Assembly: GCA_963576725.1 (NCBI GenBank)
Contig: OY755252.1
Span: forward strand, 40,056,599-40,120,598
Origin: Azorinus chamasolen
Lineage: Eukaryota; Mollusca; Bivalvia; Cardiida; Solecurtidae
Direction: 5' to 3'
DNA: 64,000 nt
A model generated the notes under the pieces. The model saw nothing but the letters and a program-made list of their open reading frames with translations, was not told the DNA's origin and did not search any database. A program made the translations under genes and the position numbers. How positions within the stretch are numbered: the first letter of the stretch is position 1; every line of letters begins with the position of its first letter. Positions 44,160-54,324 of the stretch are shown here, in pieces.

Positions 44160-44820
44160 TGGCATTTGTAAACAGTGTGGACCTAGATCACAGAAGAGCC
44201 CTCTGATCAGGATATGCACTGCTTGTAATTCAAAATACTCTGGAAAATTTAAGCCATTCATATTGGACGGACTCTATCGTTAAACATTTAAAGGGTTGAA
44301 TTAAACAAAACAATGAATGTATGTAAGTGCGGAGTTGAAAGTAACCAATAGTGGGACAAGGCTTAGAAATGCAAAAACAACCAACAGAGCTACAGATAAG
44401 AGTGCGTACCCAACTACTAAAAGCGTCATTTCTCCACCAAACCCTATACTGTCACTACTCTTTAGAATCGCCTCGAAGAGATGATTATAAAGAATAGTCA
44501 TAGTATAGGGCTTGGTGAAGAAGTAAGGGAGTTATTCTTGAAAATGTTGAAATTTACTCCGGCACCTTATCTGGACAACTGAACTAAACATATCTGCATA
44601 TCTGCTAACAATGTTGATAAGCGCGTTGTAATTACATGTACAGATGTACAATGTGACGACTAATTACTGAACTTATCCATCATGCATTGGTGCATAGTAT
44701 ACATGGCCTGCTTCATGGTATAGGAGGCAGTCAGATATTTACAAAATAAATCAATTGTTTAAACAGTAGAGACCCTGATCAGACGGCCGCTGATCTGGGC
44801 CAAAACTGTCTATGTGATTT
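44160..44820. mobile_element. Core-X fragments and a TA-G element
   Basis: 44160-44245: AACAGTGTGGACCTAGATCA core remnant. 44388-44580: TA-G, GAGCTACAGATAAGAGTGCG through the palindrome around CGCCTCGAAGAGATG. 44765-44815: shortened core X. Confidence 0.65.
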
Positions 44821-45067
44821 AATAATTGTAACCGTCACACCGGCCATGTAACAGCTTGGTTACGTCTAACAACTTATTTTGACTGTGGATTTTTTGTAAA
44901 CAAAACCACCATATTAACTCCATTTTTAATAGCTTCAAACGATTTTAATTCTATTTGACGTAATCAGATATTGCGTAACTTGAAATATTTCGTCTGCAAA
45001 AATTGTCGTTTGCTATAACTCGAAAAGAACATTTTCTTCTAGTTTATTTCAAAAGCTATGTCCGAGT

Positions 45068-45560
45068 GTCAGACAGTCTGAATCCTGATCATATGCGTAG
45101 TTACTAGAGGCCTTAGCTGGATCGAAACTATTTGTAAAGGTTTTCTGAAACCAGTCTATATCCTGGTCAGATGTCGATCAACATTATCTCGTTTCGTTCA
45201 TTTAGCACTGTCACTGCCAGTGACAAATCAGTGTTTACCTATGCAAATAGTTTGGGTCCAGATGAGACGCCGAGTAACTCGGTGTCTCATCAGAATCCAA
45301 ACTATTTGTTATACAGTGACTATGAGTTTTGATACAACAATTAGAACAAGACAATTGAAGCAGACGACAATTTTTGCAGACGTCAGAACCATACTCTTCT
45401 CGACATGGCTGACAGAACAAAGCTTGGTTGTTTGGAGCATGGTGCTTCAGGGGTTAACCCTTTACCGGATACGGAAACATTTTACGCAAGTGCAAACAGT
45501 GTACATCCAGATCAGACATCTTCTATTGGAGCTGATTAGGGTATGTCCTGTTTGCTGAAA
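45068..45560. mobile_element. Two TTAA-F copies and a TTAA-D start
   Basis: 45068-45135: eroded F core. 45242-45309: well-paired F core GATGAGACGCCGAGTAACTC ... GGTGTCTCATC. TTAA at 45455 begins a D-type copy with core X remnants to about 45560. Confidence 0.65.
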
Positions 45561-45789
45561 CAGTACAAATTTTATTCTATATTTTCTGCGATCGTAAAAC
45601 CCCTAGTGGCCATACTGCCACTATAAAATATGTATTTTATGCGCTACTCCATTTTTGTATGTTCAGACAAAGAGAAAAACAACCGTTTTCTTCATATTTT
45701 ATATTACTTTGAACTGTTTACCTGATTCTAGTCAAAGATATTTTTATGAAATCCTGACTATCATCGACCTTTTCTATATTTAAATTACA

Positions 45790-46265
45790 GTAAACCCCAT
45801 TGAATGTGGCCACCAAGCAGCGCCGTAATTTGGGGTCGTATACAGAGGCAGGTGGCAGCTTAATGCAGGAGGAAATTTATGCAGAAAGCTCCTGCACAAC
45901 TTTCCTCCTGCGTTAATGACACACGTGTTTATTCACTGAGTAAATGTTCTATTTATCACTATGGTTTCAATACTACACCATTCTAAAAGTTTCCTTTTTT
46001 CTAGTGAATGCTCCTTTACAGTGGATATACAGTAAAACCTCTCTATAACGACCACTAAATTACATCAAGTATTTTGTGTTAAATGCAAGTGGCTGCTTAA
46101 AGCGAGGTGAAAGTAAAACAGAACGCTCCTATAGGAGCGTTCTGTTTTACTTTCACCTTGCTTCAAATAGCCACTTGCCCTAAATACTAATTAACACAAT
46201 TAAGTGGCCGTTATAGAGAGGTTTTACTGTATTCAAAGAGGTTGGTTCTTAAAATAGCCGATGAG
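45790..46265. mobile_element. TA-B remnant, then TTAA-A half with nested TA-B
   Basis: 45790-45925 is a TA-B with shortened Y arms. 45940-46265 is the right half of a TTAA-A (ATGTTCTATTTATCACTATG ... AATAGCCGATGAGGTAAT) interrupted at 46030-46229. Confidence 0.75.
46030..46229. mobile_element. TA-B MITE nested in TTAA-A, intact
   Basis: CAGTAAAACCTCTCTATAAC ... TTATAGAGAGGTTTTACTG with TA on each side. The flanks rejoin to GTGGATATATTCAAAGAGG, matching uninterrupted A copies. Core Y is almost perfect. Confidence 0.93.
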
Positions 46266-46494
46266 GTAATTGGATGACAGTGACATTTTCTCTAACAATG
46301 TGGTGCACAACGATTTTTTTTTTTATATATTTGTGTTGTTGTTTTATGACCTTTTCACTATTTTACAATTGTATACAAATAAGTGCTTTATTTTTAAAAA
46401 TAAAATGTGATAAGAAATTTTATCTGTATTTTCAAGTTTTCTTTGTTTTCCCCGTTGTTCTAAGCAATCGTCTGGCAATTAATTATTTTGGTGC

Positions 46495-46692
46495 CAAATA
46501 ATTGTCGTCTGCAAACAATGTCGTCTACCTTAGGTTTCAACTGATTCTTCAACAATGTAAGAGATGTGTCAAACAGTTTGGTGCCTGATAACATACCGAG
46601 TTACTCGGCGTCTCGTCTAGATCCAAACTGCTTGCCAACCCCATTACCACAAGCCCTTTGAGTTGTTTTCCGGCGATTCGGCGGTGAAAGAG
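46495..46692. mobile_element. TTAA-F element
   Basis: GTCGTCTGCAAACAATGTCG repeats precede the core AAACAGTTTGGTGCCTGATA ... GGCGTCTCGTCTAGATCC, and the end GGCGGTGAAAGAG matches the F terminus. Confidence 0.68.
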
Positions 46693-46712
46693 TTCCACTT
46701 CCGTCTAGCGAT

Positions 46713-46858
46713 GTTAACCCTTTCCCTGTTCTAGATTTATTCCATATTTCAAAACCTACTGAATGTTCATGGCCAAATAGTTATAATGAAATATGGAAGG
46801 TGGATCATTGCAGCCATGTTTGAAACTTTAGAATCAAATCAAATATCATTGGCAACCA
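46713..46858. mobile_element. TTAA-C MITE truncated by a foldback
   Basis: TTAACCCTTTCCCTGTTCTA start and the usual C body up to ATTGGCAACCA, where FB-H begins. Only CCCTGAATAG remains beyond it. Confidence 0.8.
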
Positions 46859-47036
46859 GGGTCCATGCTTATAAAACTTTTAGTTGAGTCTGAGTTCGTT
46901 CTCAAGTTTTTGATTGGTCAGATTTGAGCCTCTGGCTCAAATCTGACCAATCAAAAGCTTGAGAACTCAAATCTGACCCATCAAAAGCTTGAGAACGAAC
47001 TCTGACTCAACTAAAAAGTTTTATAAGCATGGACCC
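46859..47036. mobile_element. FB-H foldback element
   Basis: 178 bp, GGGTCCATGCTTATAAAAC ... GTTTTATAAGCATGGACCC. The arms pair over most of the length, with an extra internal copy of TCAAATCTGACC in the right arm. Confidence 0.87.
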
Positions 47037-47124
47037 TGAATAGATATGTACAGATAGACGCTTACCAACATACGTCTGCCATTGCAACCAAAGGAGTTTG
47101 TACCGCTCTCTGGGGTAGCACAGT

Positions 47125-47330
47125 ACAACCTCTCTAAACCAGACGTTAAATTTAGTATAAACATCGGTCTTGGAGACAGGTGGCAGCTTAATGCAGGATG
47201 AAAGTCGTGCTGAAAGCTCCTCTAGGAGCTCTCTGCATGCCTTTCACTCTGCATTAAGCAGCCATCTGCCTAAAATTATCTTGATTCCTCTTTTCTAGAA
47301 TTCTGGTTTAGTGGGGGTTTACTACATATA
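47125..47330. mobile_element. TA-B MITE, variant ends
   Basis: AGTACAACCTCTCTAAACCA ... TGGTTTAGTGGGGGTTTACT. Core Y tip AAGCTCCTCTAGGAGCTC. Confidence 0.78.
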
Positions 47331-47432
47331 TAGTATAGTGCATATAGACTCCAAGGGAGCGGTATAAACCCCTATGATTGCAACTGCAAACGGGCTTACA
47401 ACAATCACATACTATACTGTAGAAGCTCTTTA

Positions 47433-47668
47433 AACAATTACTCAATGAATATTCATGAAAGGAATAATGACATCACGAATATTAATTAGATTAATTGATA
47501 TAACAGCACATTGGCAAAGGATTTTCTTTGCCATTGCAGAAACCGTAGCATCATATGTCTGTTACACCATAAGCAAACAGAGCAGACTGTTCAGACAGCT
47601 CCTATAGGAGCCGACTGATCTGGGTCTTCACTGTTTGAATAGGCGTATTATGGAGTAATAAGTTTAAT
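47433..47668. mobile_element. TTAA-D MITE
   Basis: TGAATATTCATGAAAGGAAT, AATGACATCACGAATATT, core tip CAGCTCCTATAGGAGCCG, end AATAAGTTTAA. Confidence 0.75.
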
Positions 47669-47699
47669 CGATAGATTTATGAATAAATATGGGTATCTT

Positions 47700-48301
47700 T
47701 TAACACTCTACACCATATATACGCATTTGCCAAAGTAGACCAAGACCAGGTGACCCCTGCAGGAGCTCTCATACCAGGGTCTGCTCTGTTTGCTTATGAA
47801 ATGGAATAGGTCTTGTTCTACAGCTTCTGTCATGGCTAAAACATTTTCCTGTTCACATGCTATACATGTTTAAAAATGCACCCAAATGAAACTAACGATG
47901 TTATTACAGTGCTCCCTCCCTATAACGGCCCTCTCAATAACGATTCCCTCCATACAACAACGCATGTCACTGTTTCCGAAACAAGGCTCCAGAAACAACT
48001 TTTTTCCATCGTATTTTCTTTGTGCCTCCACCAAACCCTATGTTGTGACCACTCTTTAGAATCGTCACTTTGTGACGATTCTAAAGAGTGGTCACAACAT
48101 AGGGTTTGATTGAGGCATAACGGTTTTAGTTCTCGAAATACACCTTATCTGGGGATCTGCAAACAAGCTAATTATGTTTGATTTTCCCGCCCTATAACAA
48201 CTCCCTCTGAACAACACATACAATCTTCGTATCCCAAAGGGTGTCGTTGTAGAGAGGGAGCACTGTATGTCACATGAATATTCATGGCGTAAAGGGTTAA
48301 C
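47700..48301. mobile_element. TTAA-D MITE with nested large TA-G element
   Basis: TTAACACTCTACACC start; core X tip GACCCCTGCAGGAGC. The body stops at GATGTTAT and resumes TGTCACATGAATATTCATGG after the insertion at 47907-48265, ending AAAGGGTTAA. Confidence 0.83.
47907..48265. mobile_element. Large TA-G element, copy 1
   Basis: 359 bp with ends CAGTGCTCCCTCCCTATAAC and GTAGAGAGGGAGCACTG, flanked by TA. The TA-G palindrome (CCCTATGTTGTGACCACTCT ... ) sits centrally around GTCACTTTGTGAC. No transposase ORF. Confidence 0.9.
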
Positions 48302-48727
48302 CTTTTACCCCATGCATACGCCTTTCTATGCCTTTGCAAACAGAATCGACCCAGATCAATCGTCTTATCAGGGTCTACTCTGTTTGCTTATGGAATAATA
48401 TAGATCTGATTCAACAGTTTCTGCCATGACCAAAACGTCTTGTGTTCATGGGCTATTTGAACAATTATCCAATTTATATAAATTGTGTCATTATTTCTAC
48501 ATGAATTTTCATGGAGTAAAGGTTTTAAAGTATGTGGTGGCTTAAGCCTTTACTCTATGAATATTCATGTAAGAAATAATGACGTCATGAAAATTAAATA
48601 TAATATTTTCTAAATGGCATATTAATACAGGAATGTTTTGCAAAGGCAGAACTTGTGGAATCATATATAATACCATCAGCAAATAAAGCAGACCCCGGTC
48701 AGACGGTTCCTACAGGACATGCGTATT
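48298..48727. mobile_element. Two TTAA-D copies
   Basis: 48298-48528: TTAACCTTTTACCCC to GGAGTAAAGG, core tip deleted. 48540-48727: AATATTCATGTAAGAAATAA to core GTCAGACGGTTCCTACAGG, cut off by the following TTAA-A. Confidence 0.72.
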
Positions 48728-48955
48728 TGACCCTTTCCCTCACATTGACCACTTTTGACGACTCTGTAAAAGTCACATTGTGAAACCATTGTGATAAATA
48801 GAGCATTTGCTCCTATAGGAGCAAATGCTCTATTTATCACAATGGTTTCAAACTACAAAATTCTAAAATTTTCCTTTTCTCTAATTAATGCTCCTTTTCG
48901 GGTGATTATTTCAAATAGGTTGCATCTAAAAATAGCCTATGTGGTAATGGGTTAA
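48727..48955. mobile_element. TTAA-A MITE, best-preserved core
   Basis: 229 bp, CCCTTTCCCTCACATTGACC to GTGGTAATGGGTTAA. The core is a perfect inverted repeat around ATTTGCTCCTATAGGAGCAAAT. Its right flank (48965-49050) contains a TA-B right-end fragment. Confidence 0.88.
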
Positions 48956-49050
48956 GGAGATAGGGGTTGGTGCAGGCATAAGCTACTACCTGTCTTAAAG
49001 ACCCGGTAATTATTAGACCTATGTTATGTGGTCGTATTAAAAAGGCTGTT

Positions 49051-49354
49051 ATGTATTCTGCCAGATAACTATCTCGACAACTTCCGATGTTTTGTCAGTA
49101 AAAACAGCACAGTTTTATCGACAATAATTCTCCGTGTTGCAAACGGATAATACATTTTTTCATGTAACATAAATATATTCGTGAGAAAAGTTTTTTCTGT
49201 GATAAATAACAATCTGCAACAACTTTTCAAAAAAACTGTTTTTCATGCAAATATTTAAGAATTTCGACATCTTTTCATGCCTTGGCAAACAGAGTAGACC
49301 AAGATCATATTGTAACGAAATATATGAATGGGATTTATTGCAATAAAATTGATA
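49051..49354. other. Unique spacer with a core-X stub
   Basis: 49264-49310 retains CCTTGGCAAACAGAGTAGAC. Otherwise nothing recognised. Confidence 0.45.
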
Positions 49355-49528
49355 CAGTAAAACCCATCTATGCTGGAGAAGAATTTAGGCAGGTGGCTGC
49401 TTAATGCAGGGTGAGTCATGCAGAACGCTCCAAGAGAAGCCTTCTGTATGACTCTCACTCTGCATTAAGCTGTCTCCAAGACCGGGATATATACTAAATT
49501 TAATGTCCGGTTTAGAGAGGTTTTACAG
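49355..49528. mobile_element. TA-B MITE
   Basis: CAGTAAAACCCATCTATGCT ... GGTTTAGAGAGGTTTTACAG between TA dinucleotides. Core Y is shortened, tip CGCTCCAAGAGAAGCC. Confidence 0.78.
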
Positions 49529-49618
49529 TAGCGTAAGCGCTCGGCATGGTGCAGTTGCAAACATTCTGGATACAGGTTGCTTGGACACTACGTCAATACT
49601 TTCTCAAAAGTATCAGAT

Positions 49619-50055
49619 CTTTCCTTCATATAAACGCGTTTTCGTGCCTTTAACTCATTTCCTCCTAGACTAATTTCAGACCCAATCTCTTTGAATTAAT
49701 CAACCGAAACGGAACATTAACTATAGAAAAGGAGAAATTTAGAATTGTGTAGTTTTTAAATCATTGTGATAAATAGGGAGAAAATTCTCTATTTATCACA
49801 ATGGTTTCAATAAATGAGTTTTACAAAGGCGCAAAAAGGCAGTAGGAGAGAATGAGTTAAAAAGAGTAGATCCAGATCAGAAGGTCCCTGTATGTTTTGT
49901 CTGATCAGGGTATTCTCTATTTGCTTATGCAACTGTAACAGAACGGACTACAATATCTGCCAATACTAACACAAGCCTGTGTATATATGCTATTATAAAA
50001 ATACAGCTTATAACTATTCATATTGATGTTTTTATTTCTTACATGAATATTAAAC
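49619..50055. mobile_element. TTAA-D MITE split by TTAA-A
   Basis: CTTCATATAAACGCGTTTTC before, AGAGTAGATCCAGATCAGAA after, ending TCTTACATGAATATTAAACA. The interruption is the TTAA-A copy at 49650-49860. Confidence 0.75.
49650..49860. mobile_element. TTAA-A MITE nested in TTAA-D
   Basis: TTAACTCATTTCCTCCTAG to GAGAGAATGAGTTAA, TTAA at both junctions. The core is shortened around AATTCTCTATTTATC. Confidence 0.82.
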
Positions 50056-50080
50056 AGACATAAAATATTAAATAGACATA

Positions 50081-50316
50081 CAGTTAAACATCTCTATAAC
50101 TGCCACTTAATTACATCAAGTATTTTGTGTTAAAGGCAGGTGGCTGCTTAAAGCAGGGTGAAAGTAAAACAGAACGCTCCTAAAGCAAGGTGAAAGTAAA
50201 ACAGAACGCTCCTATAGGAGCGTTCTGTTTTACTTTCACATTGCTTGAAGTGGCCACCTGCCCAAAATACCAAATAGTTAACACAATTTAGTCGCCGTTA
50301 TAGAAAGGGTTTACTG
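50081..50316. mobile_element. TA-B MITE with a duplicated hairpin arm
   Basis: CAGTTAAACATCTCTATAAC ... TATAGAAAGGGTTTACTG. The inner left arm is present twice in tandem (AAAGCAGGGTGAAAGTAAAA at ~50151 and AAAGCAAGGTGAAAGTAAAA at ~50183), opposite one right arm. Confidence 0.88.
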
Positions 50317-50338
50317 TACATTTATGACAGGACATAGG

Positions 50339-50580
50339 TTAACCCTTTCCATCATATTTATGAGATCTCTACCAAGGATTTGTCTTGGTGGGAACTGTAG
50401 AGTCAGGTCTATTATAATTTCATAAGCAAACAGCAGACCCTGATCAGACGGCTCCGATCAGGGTCTACCCTTTTTGCAAATACGTGAAAAGCGACTGTAT
50501 GCGGGAAAGGGATAACCAAACATAAGCAGGAACCATCTGGTCTGTGTTTGTCTCTATTGGGTAAAGGGTTAAATAAAAAA
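50339..50580. mobile_element. TTAA-C/D-type fragments
   Basis: 50339-50512: TTAACCCTTTCCATC to GCGGGAAAGGGATAA with most of one core arm deleted (CAGACGGCTCCGATCAGG). 50520-50578: a terminal fragment, TTGGGTAAAGGGTTAA. Confidence 0.65.
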
Positions 50581-50925
50581 AATCGCGTTTTCGTACAAAA
50601 AAAAGAAAAATGTGTCACAATATTTTGGACCATCTGTGTTTACCAGCACAATCCATTCAGCATGAAAGTGTATACTTTGTGAGAGGTTGCTGAATGTCTG
50701 GTCAGAGGGTTCCTCTACCCGTGTCTACTCTGTTTGCAAAGGCCTACAAGGGTTGGGCTGTCCTGAGCAGGGTTACCATTTACACGCCTTTGCAAACAGA
50801 GTAGACCAAGATCAGACGGCTCCTATAGGAGCCGTCTGATCAAGGACTGCTCTGTTTGCTTAAATGATATAGATATGATTCTACAGTTTTTGGTATGGCC
50901 AGAATATTCCGTGTCCATGTGTTAT

Positions 50926-51453
50926 TGTAGTAACGCTGAATTGTTGAACTGTAGAACGATCAGGTGTTAGACTGTAGAATATGGAGTTGGTAGATGTAAA
51001 ACTGCTCCGATAGTATTTTATATGTTTATTATGTATCCTGGAATTCCAGTTCGTATAGTATAACAGTGGTAATCCACAAACAGTAAAATAACAAGTCCAA
51101 GATAAAACGTATCTGTATGAAAGTAAAGTAATTTCGTCAGGATATCCTGAATACTAGAAATCTAGCATGGCCTAAACACTTGTTTCCTTTCCTAACTCTA
51201 AATTGTAACTCCCTGCATCAGGGGACACCTTTTATATATCCTGTGACTTTTTTGACATATCAATTATACACAAAGGATCTGATCTTAGCAAGCTTATTTT
51301 GATTCTTATCGCATCTTAATTCATGATATATTACGTAATAGCTATCACCCACCGCCGGTATATGATTGTATCCGGCGCTCTGAGTGACATTTATCACGTA
51401 AGATAATGATCTGGAGATCAACTGTAAATAACGAAATATTTATCAGTCTAACA
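50926..51453 (-). repeat. 3' LTR
   Basis: Identical by eye to the other LTR over 528 bp. TATA at 51229-51238; AATAAA at 51025-51030. Confidence 0.93.
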
Positions 51454-52306
51454 ATTCCTACCATTCCAGAAAAGATTGTGTCCCCACAATTTAAAATTTG
51501 AAGAACATCAATTATATTTTCATGCAATTAATATTTCAACATTTTTTTTCTGTATTCTCAACGTGTGAAATATAACGCAAATTACATAAATGTTCAAAGC
51601 ATAAACGATATACAGAATGGATTAGTTATGTATTCCCTTCGTAGGTTAATCATTTTGCAATATCAGACAAATAAATGACCAACACACGGGCCATGTAGTA
51701 AAGCATTTAAATCTATAACGGGAACCGAAACCGTTCCTGAACGTTATATGAAACACGAGAGCAATGTATCGTAAAAGTAAACAAGTAATTGCAAATATAA
51801 ATGTCCCCACGTGAAGTGGAATACATAAATGATATTTTTGAATTAAAGTAAAAAACTATAAACTTAGGGAGCGCACTTGTCCCGTAGAGAAAGTAGAGAT
51901 GCAAACTTGCCTCAATCTGCAGAACAAGCATGGATGTAATAGAAAATTTCAATTCAGTATGCTGAATATCATTACAGATGCTGATGAAAGTATTTACTCA
52001 TGAAGATAAACCATACCTTTTTAAATACACAATGCATATGAATGCATGTAAAGACAATTGCACTGGAACAACACATAGTATAAAGTTAATCATTCTACTG
52101 CATATCAAAACATCAAACAAATGAATACTGTAATTTAAATTTAGAATGGAACGTTTAATTACTGAATTGAAGAATTCAAACATATTAAAAAAAGCTATAA
52201 GATTGAAGATGTATGCACCGTCCAAATGTAAAAGTAACAAGTATATAGTAAACTGGCAATGAAACTGGAATTCAACATCCCACATGTAGCTGGCGACATT
52301 TTCACG
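51454..52306. other. Non-coding interior of the LTR element
   Basis: About 850 bp between the ORF stop and the 3' LTR. Only short AT-rich open frames, none with polymerase motifs. It is where pol would be in a complete element. Confidence 0.7.
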
Positions 52307-52999
52307 TTATCGCCCGCGCCGATTTCGCCGACCACGATGAGGAAAGGTATGAAAGTTCCTAGTGTTCGAATGATCATCGTACATGTATCCACGGTTTTGT
52401 TGACAACGAGTTTGAAGATCAGATATTTCAGAACGGGCTTTTAAAAGTTCTCGTTCTAACATATCAGAAATATCGTTAGCTTCACGTTGCTGACGAATAC
52501 TTAAATCCAGTTGCACCTGTAAATTTTCATTTTCGAGTTCTTTCTCATGTAATTCACTTTCAATGTAACGAATAATTTCAAGAAGTCCGTCTTTTCTTGA
52601 TTCTGACAATTTTATTTGATCTGTGAGTTCCGCGTTGATATCCTCTGTTGTTTGGGTTGACGTCGTAGCTGTAAGTATCGGCACTGCAGCACGAGGTCTC
52701 TGGTGAAGTGAGTTGTTGGTGCCTAGCTTCAGTAGTTCAGGAGTTTCCAGGCAGTTGAAAGGTAGGTTTTCTGCCGTTTTCCGGTGAATAAATGCCGTCA
52801 TCCTGGCCCGATCACGTTTTAATTTTCTCTCCCGATGTAACGACGGAGAAGAAAAATCTCTTATGCCGTGTAAGACGTGAGGCCGAATTTTACCGTTAAA
52901 ATTCCGATGTCGCACTTTGGAGTAAGAATATTGTCCGCAAAACTGTCCCTCGAGTTCCTTTGGATGTCCGAAGTAAAAATCCACGTGGTGATCCAACAT
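52307..52999 (-). CDS. Gag-like coiled-coil protein of the LTR element
   Basis: 230 residues, starting 166 nt downstream of the 5' LTR. I do not recognise the family. Residues 53-73 are strongly basic (SLHRERKLKRDRARMTAF). Residues 118-198 are predicted to be a long coiled coil rich in Glu, Leu, Lys and Gln (ESELHEKELENENLQVQLDL). The last 10 residues are HRGRRNRRGR, a basic tail that could bind nucleic acid. There is no CCHC zinc knuckle and no DTG/DSG protease motif. Position and composition suggest a structural or RNA-packaging role equivalent to Gag; this is inference. A passenger or captured host gene fragment is the alternative. Confidence 0.75.
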   Translation of the reverse strand: MLDHHVDFYFGHPKELEGQFCGQYSYSKVRHRNFNGKIRPHVLHGIRDFSSPSLHRERKLKRDRARMTAFIHRKTAENLPFNCLETPELLKLGTNNSLHQRPRAAVPILTATTSTQTTEDINAELTDQIKLSESRKDGLLEIIRYIESELHEKELENENLQVQLDLSIRQQREANDISDMLERELLKARSEISDLQTRCQQNRGYMYDDHSNTRNFHTFPHRGRRNRRGR

Positions 53000-53145
53000 G
53001 CTTAGTTTGGGGAAGAATTTGAATTTAGCTCAAATTTGGCAGTGTCCGCTCACTTGAATGGGGAATATGAATTTCTCAAATTGGTAGAGTCAACTCGCTT
53101 TATGAAAGTTCCGAAAAAGTGTACAGCACAAAATATATGTGAGTA

Positions 53146-53163
53146 CTCCCGATTCAACCACCA
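53146..53163 (-). promoter_or_regulatory. Primer-binding site of the LTR element
   Basis: TGGTGGTTGAATCGGGAG on the minus strand, 2 nt from the 5' LTR. It begins with TGG, complementary to a tRNA CCA end. The tRNA was not identified. Confidence 0.65.
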
Positions 53164-53165
53164 AC

Positions 53166-53693
53166 TGTAGTAACGCTGAATTGTTGAACTGTAGAACGAT
53201 CAGGTGTTAGACTGTAGAATATGGAGTTGGTAGATGTAAAACTGCTCCGATAGTATTTTATATGTTTATTATGTATCCTGGAATTCCAGTTCGTATAGTA
53301 TAACAGTGGTAATCCACAAACAGTAAAATAACAAGTCCAAGATAAAACGTATCTGTATGAAAGTAAAGTAATTTCGTCAGGATATCCTGAATACTAGAAA
53401 TCTAGCATGGCCTAAACACTTGTTTCCTTTCCTAACTCTAAATTGTAACTCCCTGCATCAGGGGACACCTTTTATATATCCTGTGACTTTTTTGACATAT
53501 CAATTATACACAAAGGATCTGATCTTAGCAAGCTTATTTTGATTCTTATCGCATCTTAATTCATGATATATTACGTAATAGCTATCACCCACCGCCGGTA
53601 TATGATTGTATCCGGCGCTCTGAGTGACATTTATCACGTAAGATAATGATCTGGAGATCAACTGTAAATAACGAAATATTTATCAGTCTAACA
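53166..53693 (-). repeat. 5' LTR
   Basis: 528 bp. On the minus strand it starts TGTTAGACTG and ends CTGTAGTTCAAC...CTACA. TATA at 53469-53478; AATAAA at 53265-53270, about 200 nt downstream in the transcript direction. Confidence 0.93.
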
Positions 53694-53870
53694 TTATTAT
53701 AACAATTAATCTAAGTACTGTCCATGGGGTCATTATTTCTTACATGAATATTCATGAAGTAAAGCGTTAAAGGAATGAGAATTTGACAACCAAAACAATG
53801 TTACGTTTTGGTATGGACTGTGTGTGCACTCTAACCGTTTATCTGTTCAATATTCATGTAAGAAATGTCA

Positions 53871-54324
53871 CAGTAGAAATTGCGATTCAGGACAATCATC
53901 GACTCTCCTAGGACAGACTCCGATCAAATTCAATAGTTTGGATCCAGAAGGTTTTTATGCTCATTTGCTTGAATGTTTTCTATATATCCTGTGTCTTGTT
54001 GCATTTGTTTTCCCTCAATGATTATTCACAATGTTATAAATTCTTTCATGATTGTCTATCAGGGAATGGGACAATGGGTTAATATGTGAATTTAAACATA
54101 ACTAATTAAACTAATTTGGACCCCTGATCATTTGTATTTGTGAAATTCTGAGTGGTTTGTAAGAATATTAATCTCGTTCCCTTAATATTAAAGCATATTA
54201 GTCTTAACTAGTTGAATAGCCAATTGTCCTAGAATAGATTAGGATCGGAGTCTGTCCTAGGAAATATTGTAATTGCAGTCTGTCCTAGGATCATCGGCGA
54301 ATGTCCTGAAACGCGATTTCTACT
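53871..54324. mobile_element. TA-J element, inverted ends
   Basis: Ends CAGTAGAAATTGCGATTCAG and the complement of ...CGCGATTTCTACTG match at 22 of 24 positions. Subterminal TCCTAGGACAGACTCCGATC is also inverted (53910 vs 54235), with one extra copy on the right. Single copy in this window, 454 bp, no ORF. Confidence 0.75.

Larger units (their letters stand above)
50926..53693 (-). mobile_element. Non-autonomous LTR retrotransposon, gag-like ORF only
   Basis: 2768 bp: two 528-bp LTRs identical by eye, TG...CA ends, 4-bp target duplication TTAT, and a 1712-bp interior. Orientation is minus. Read that way, the LTR has a TATA box (TATATAAAAG) upstream of AATAAA, a primer-binding site follows the first LTR by 2 nt, and a purine-biased GGAATGGTAGGAAT precedes the second. 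One ORF of 230 codons lies near the 5' end. No protease, reverse transcriptase, RNase H or integrase is present, so it must be mobilised in trans (inference). Identical LTRs imply a very recent insertion. The 4-bp duplication suggests Ty3-type integrase but does not prove it. Confidence 0.92.
50767..53770. mobile_element. TTAA-D MITE split by the LTR element
   Basis: Left part 50767-50929 has a perfect core tip GGCTCCTATAGGAGCC. Right part 53694-53770 ends TTCATGAAGTAAAGCGTTAA. Joined across one TTAT they read GTGTTATTATAAC, as in the uninterrupted D copy near 33290. Confidence 0.9.

Noticed and set aside
50926..53693. LTR element read on the plus strand
   Set aside because: In that direction there is no primer-binding site next to the first LTR, no purine tract before the second, and TATA and AATAAA are in the wrong order.
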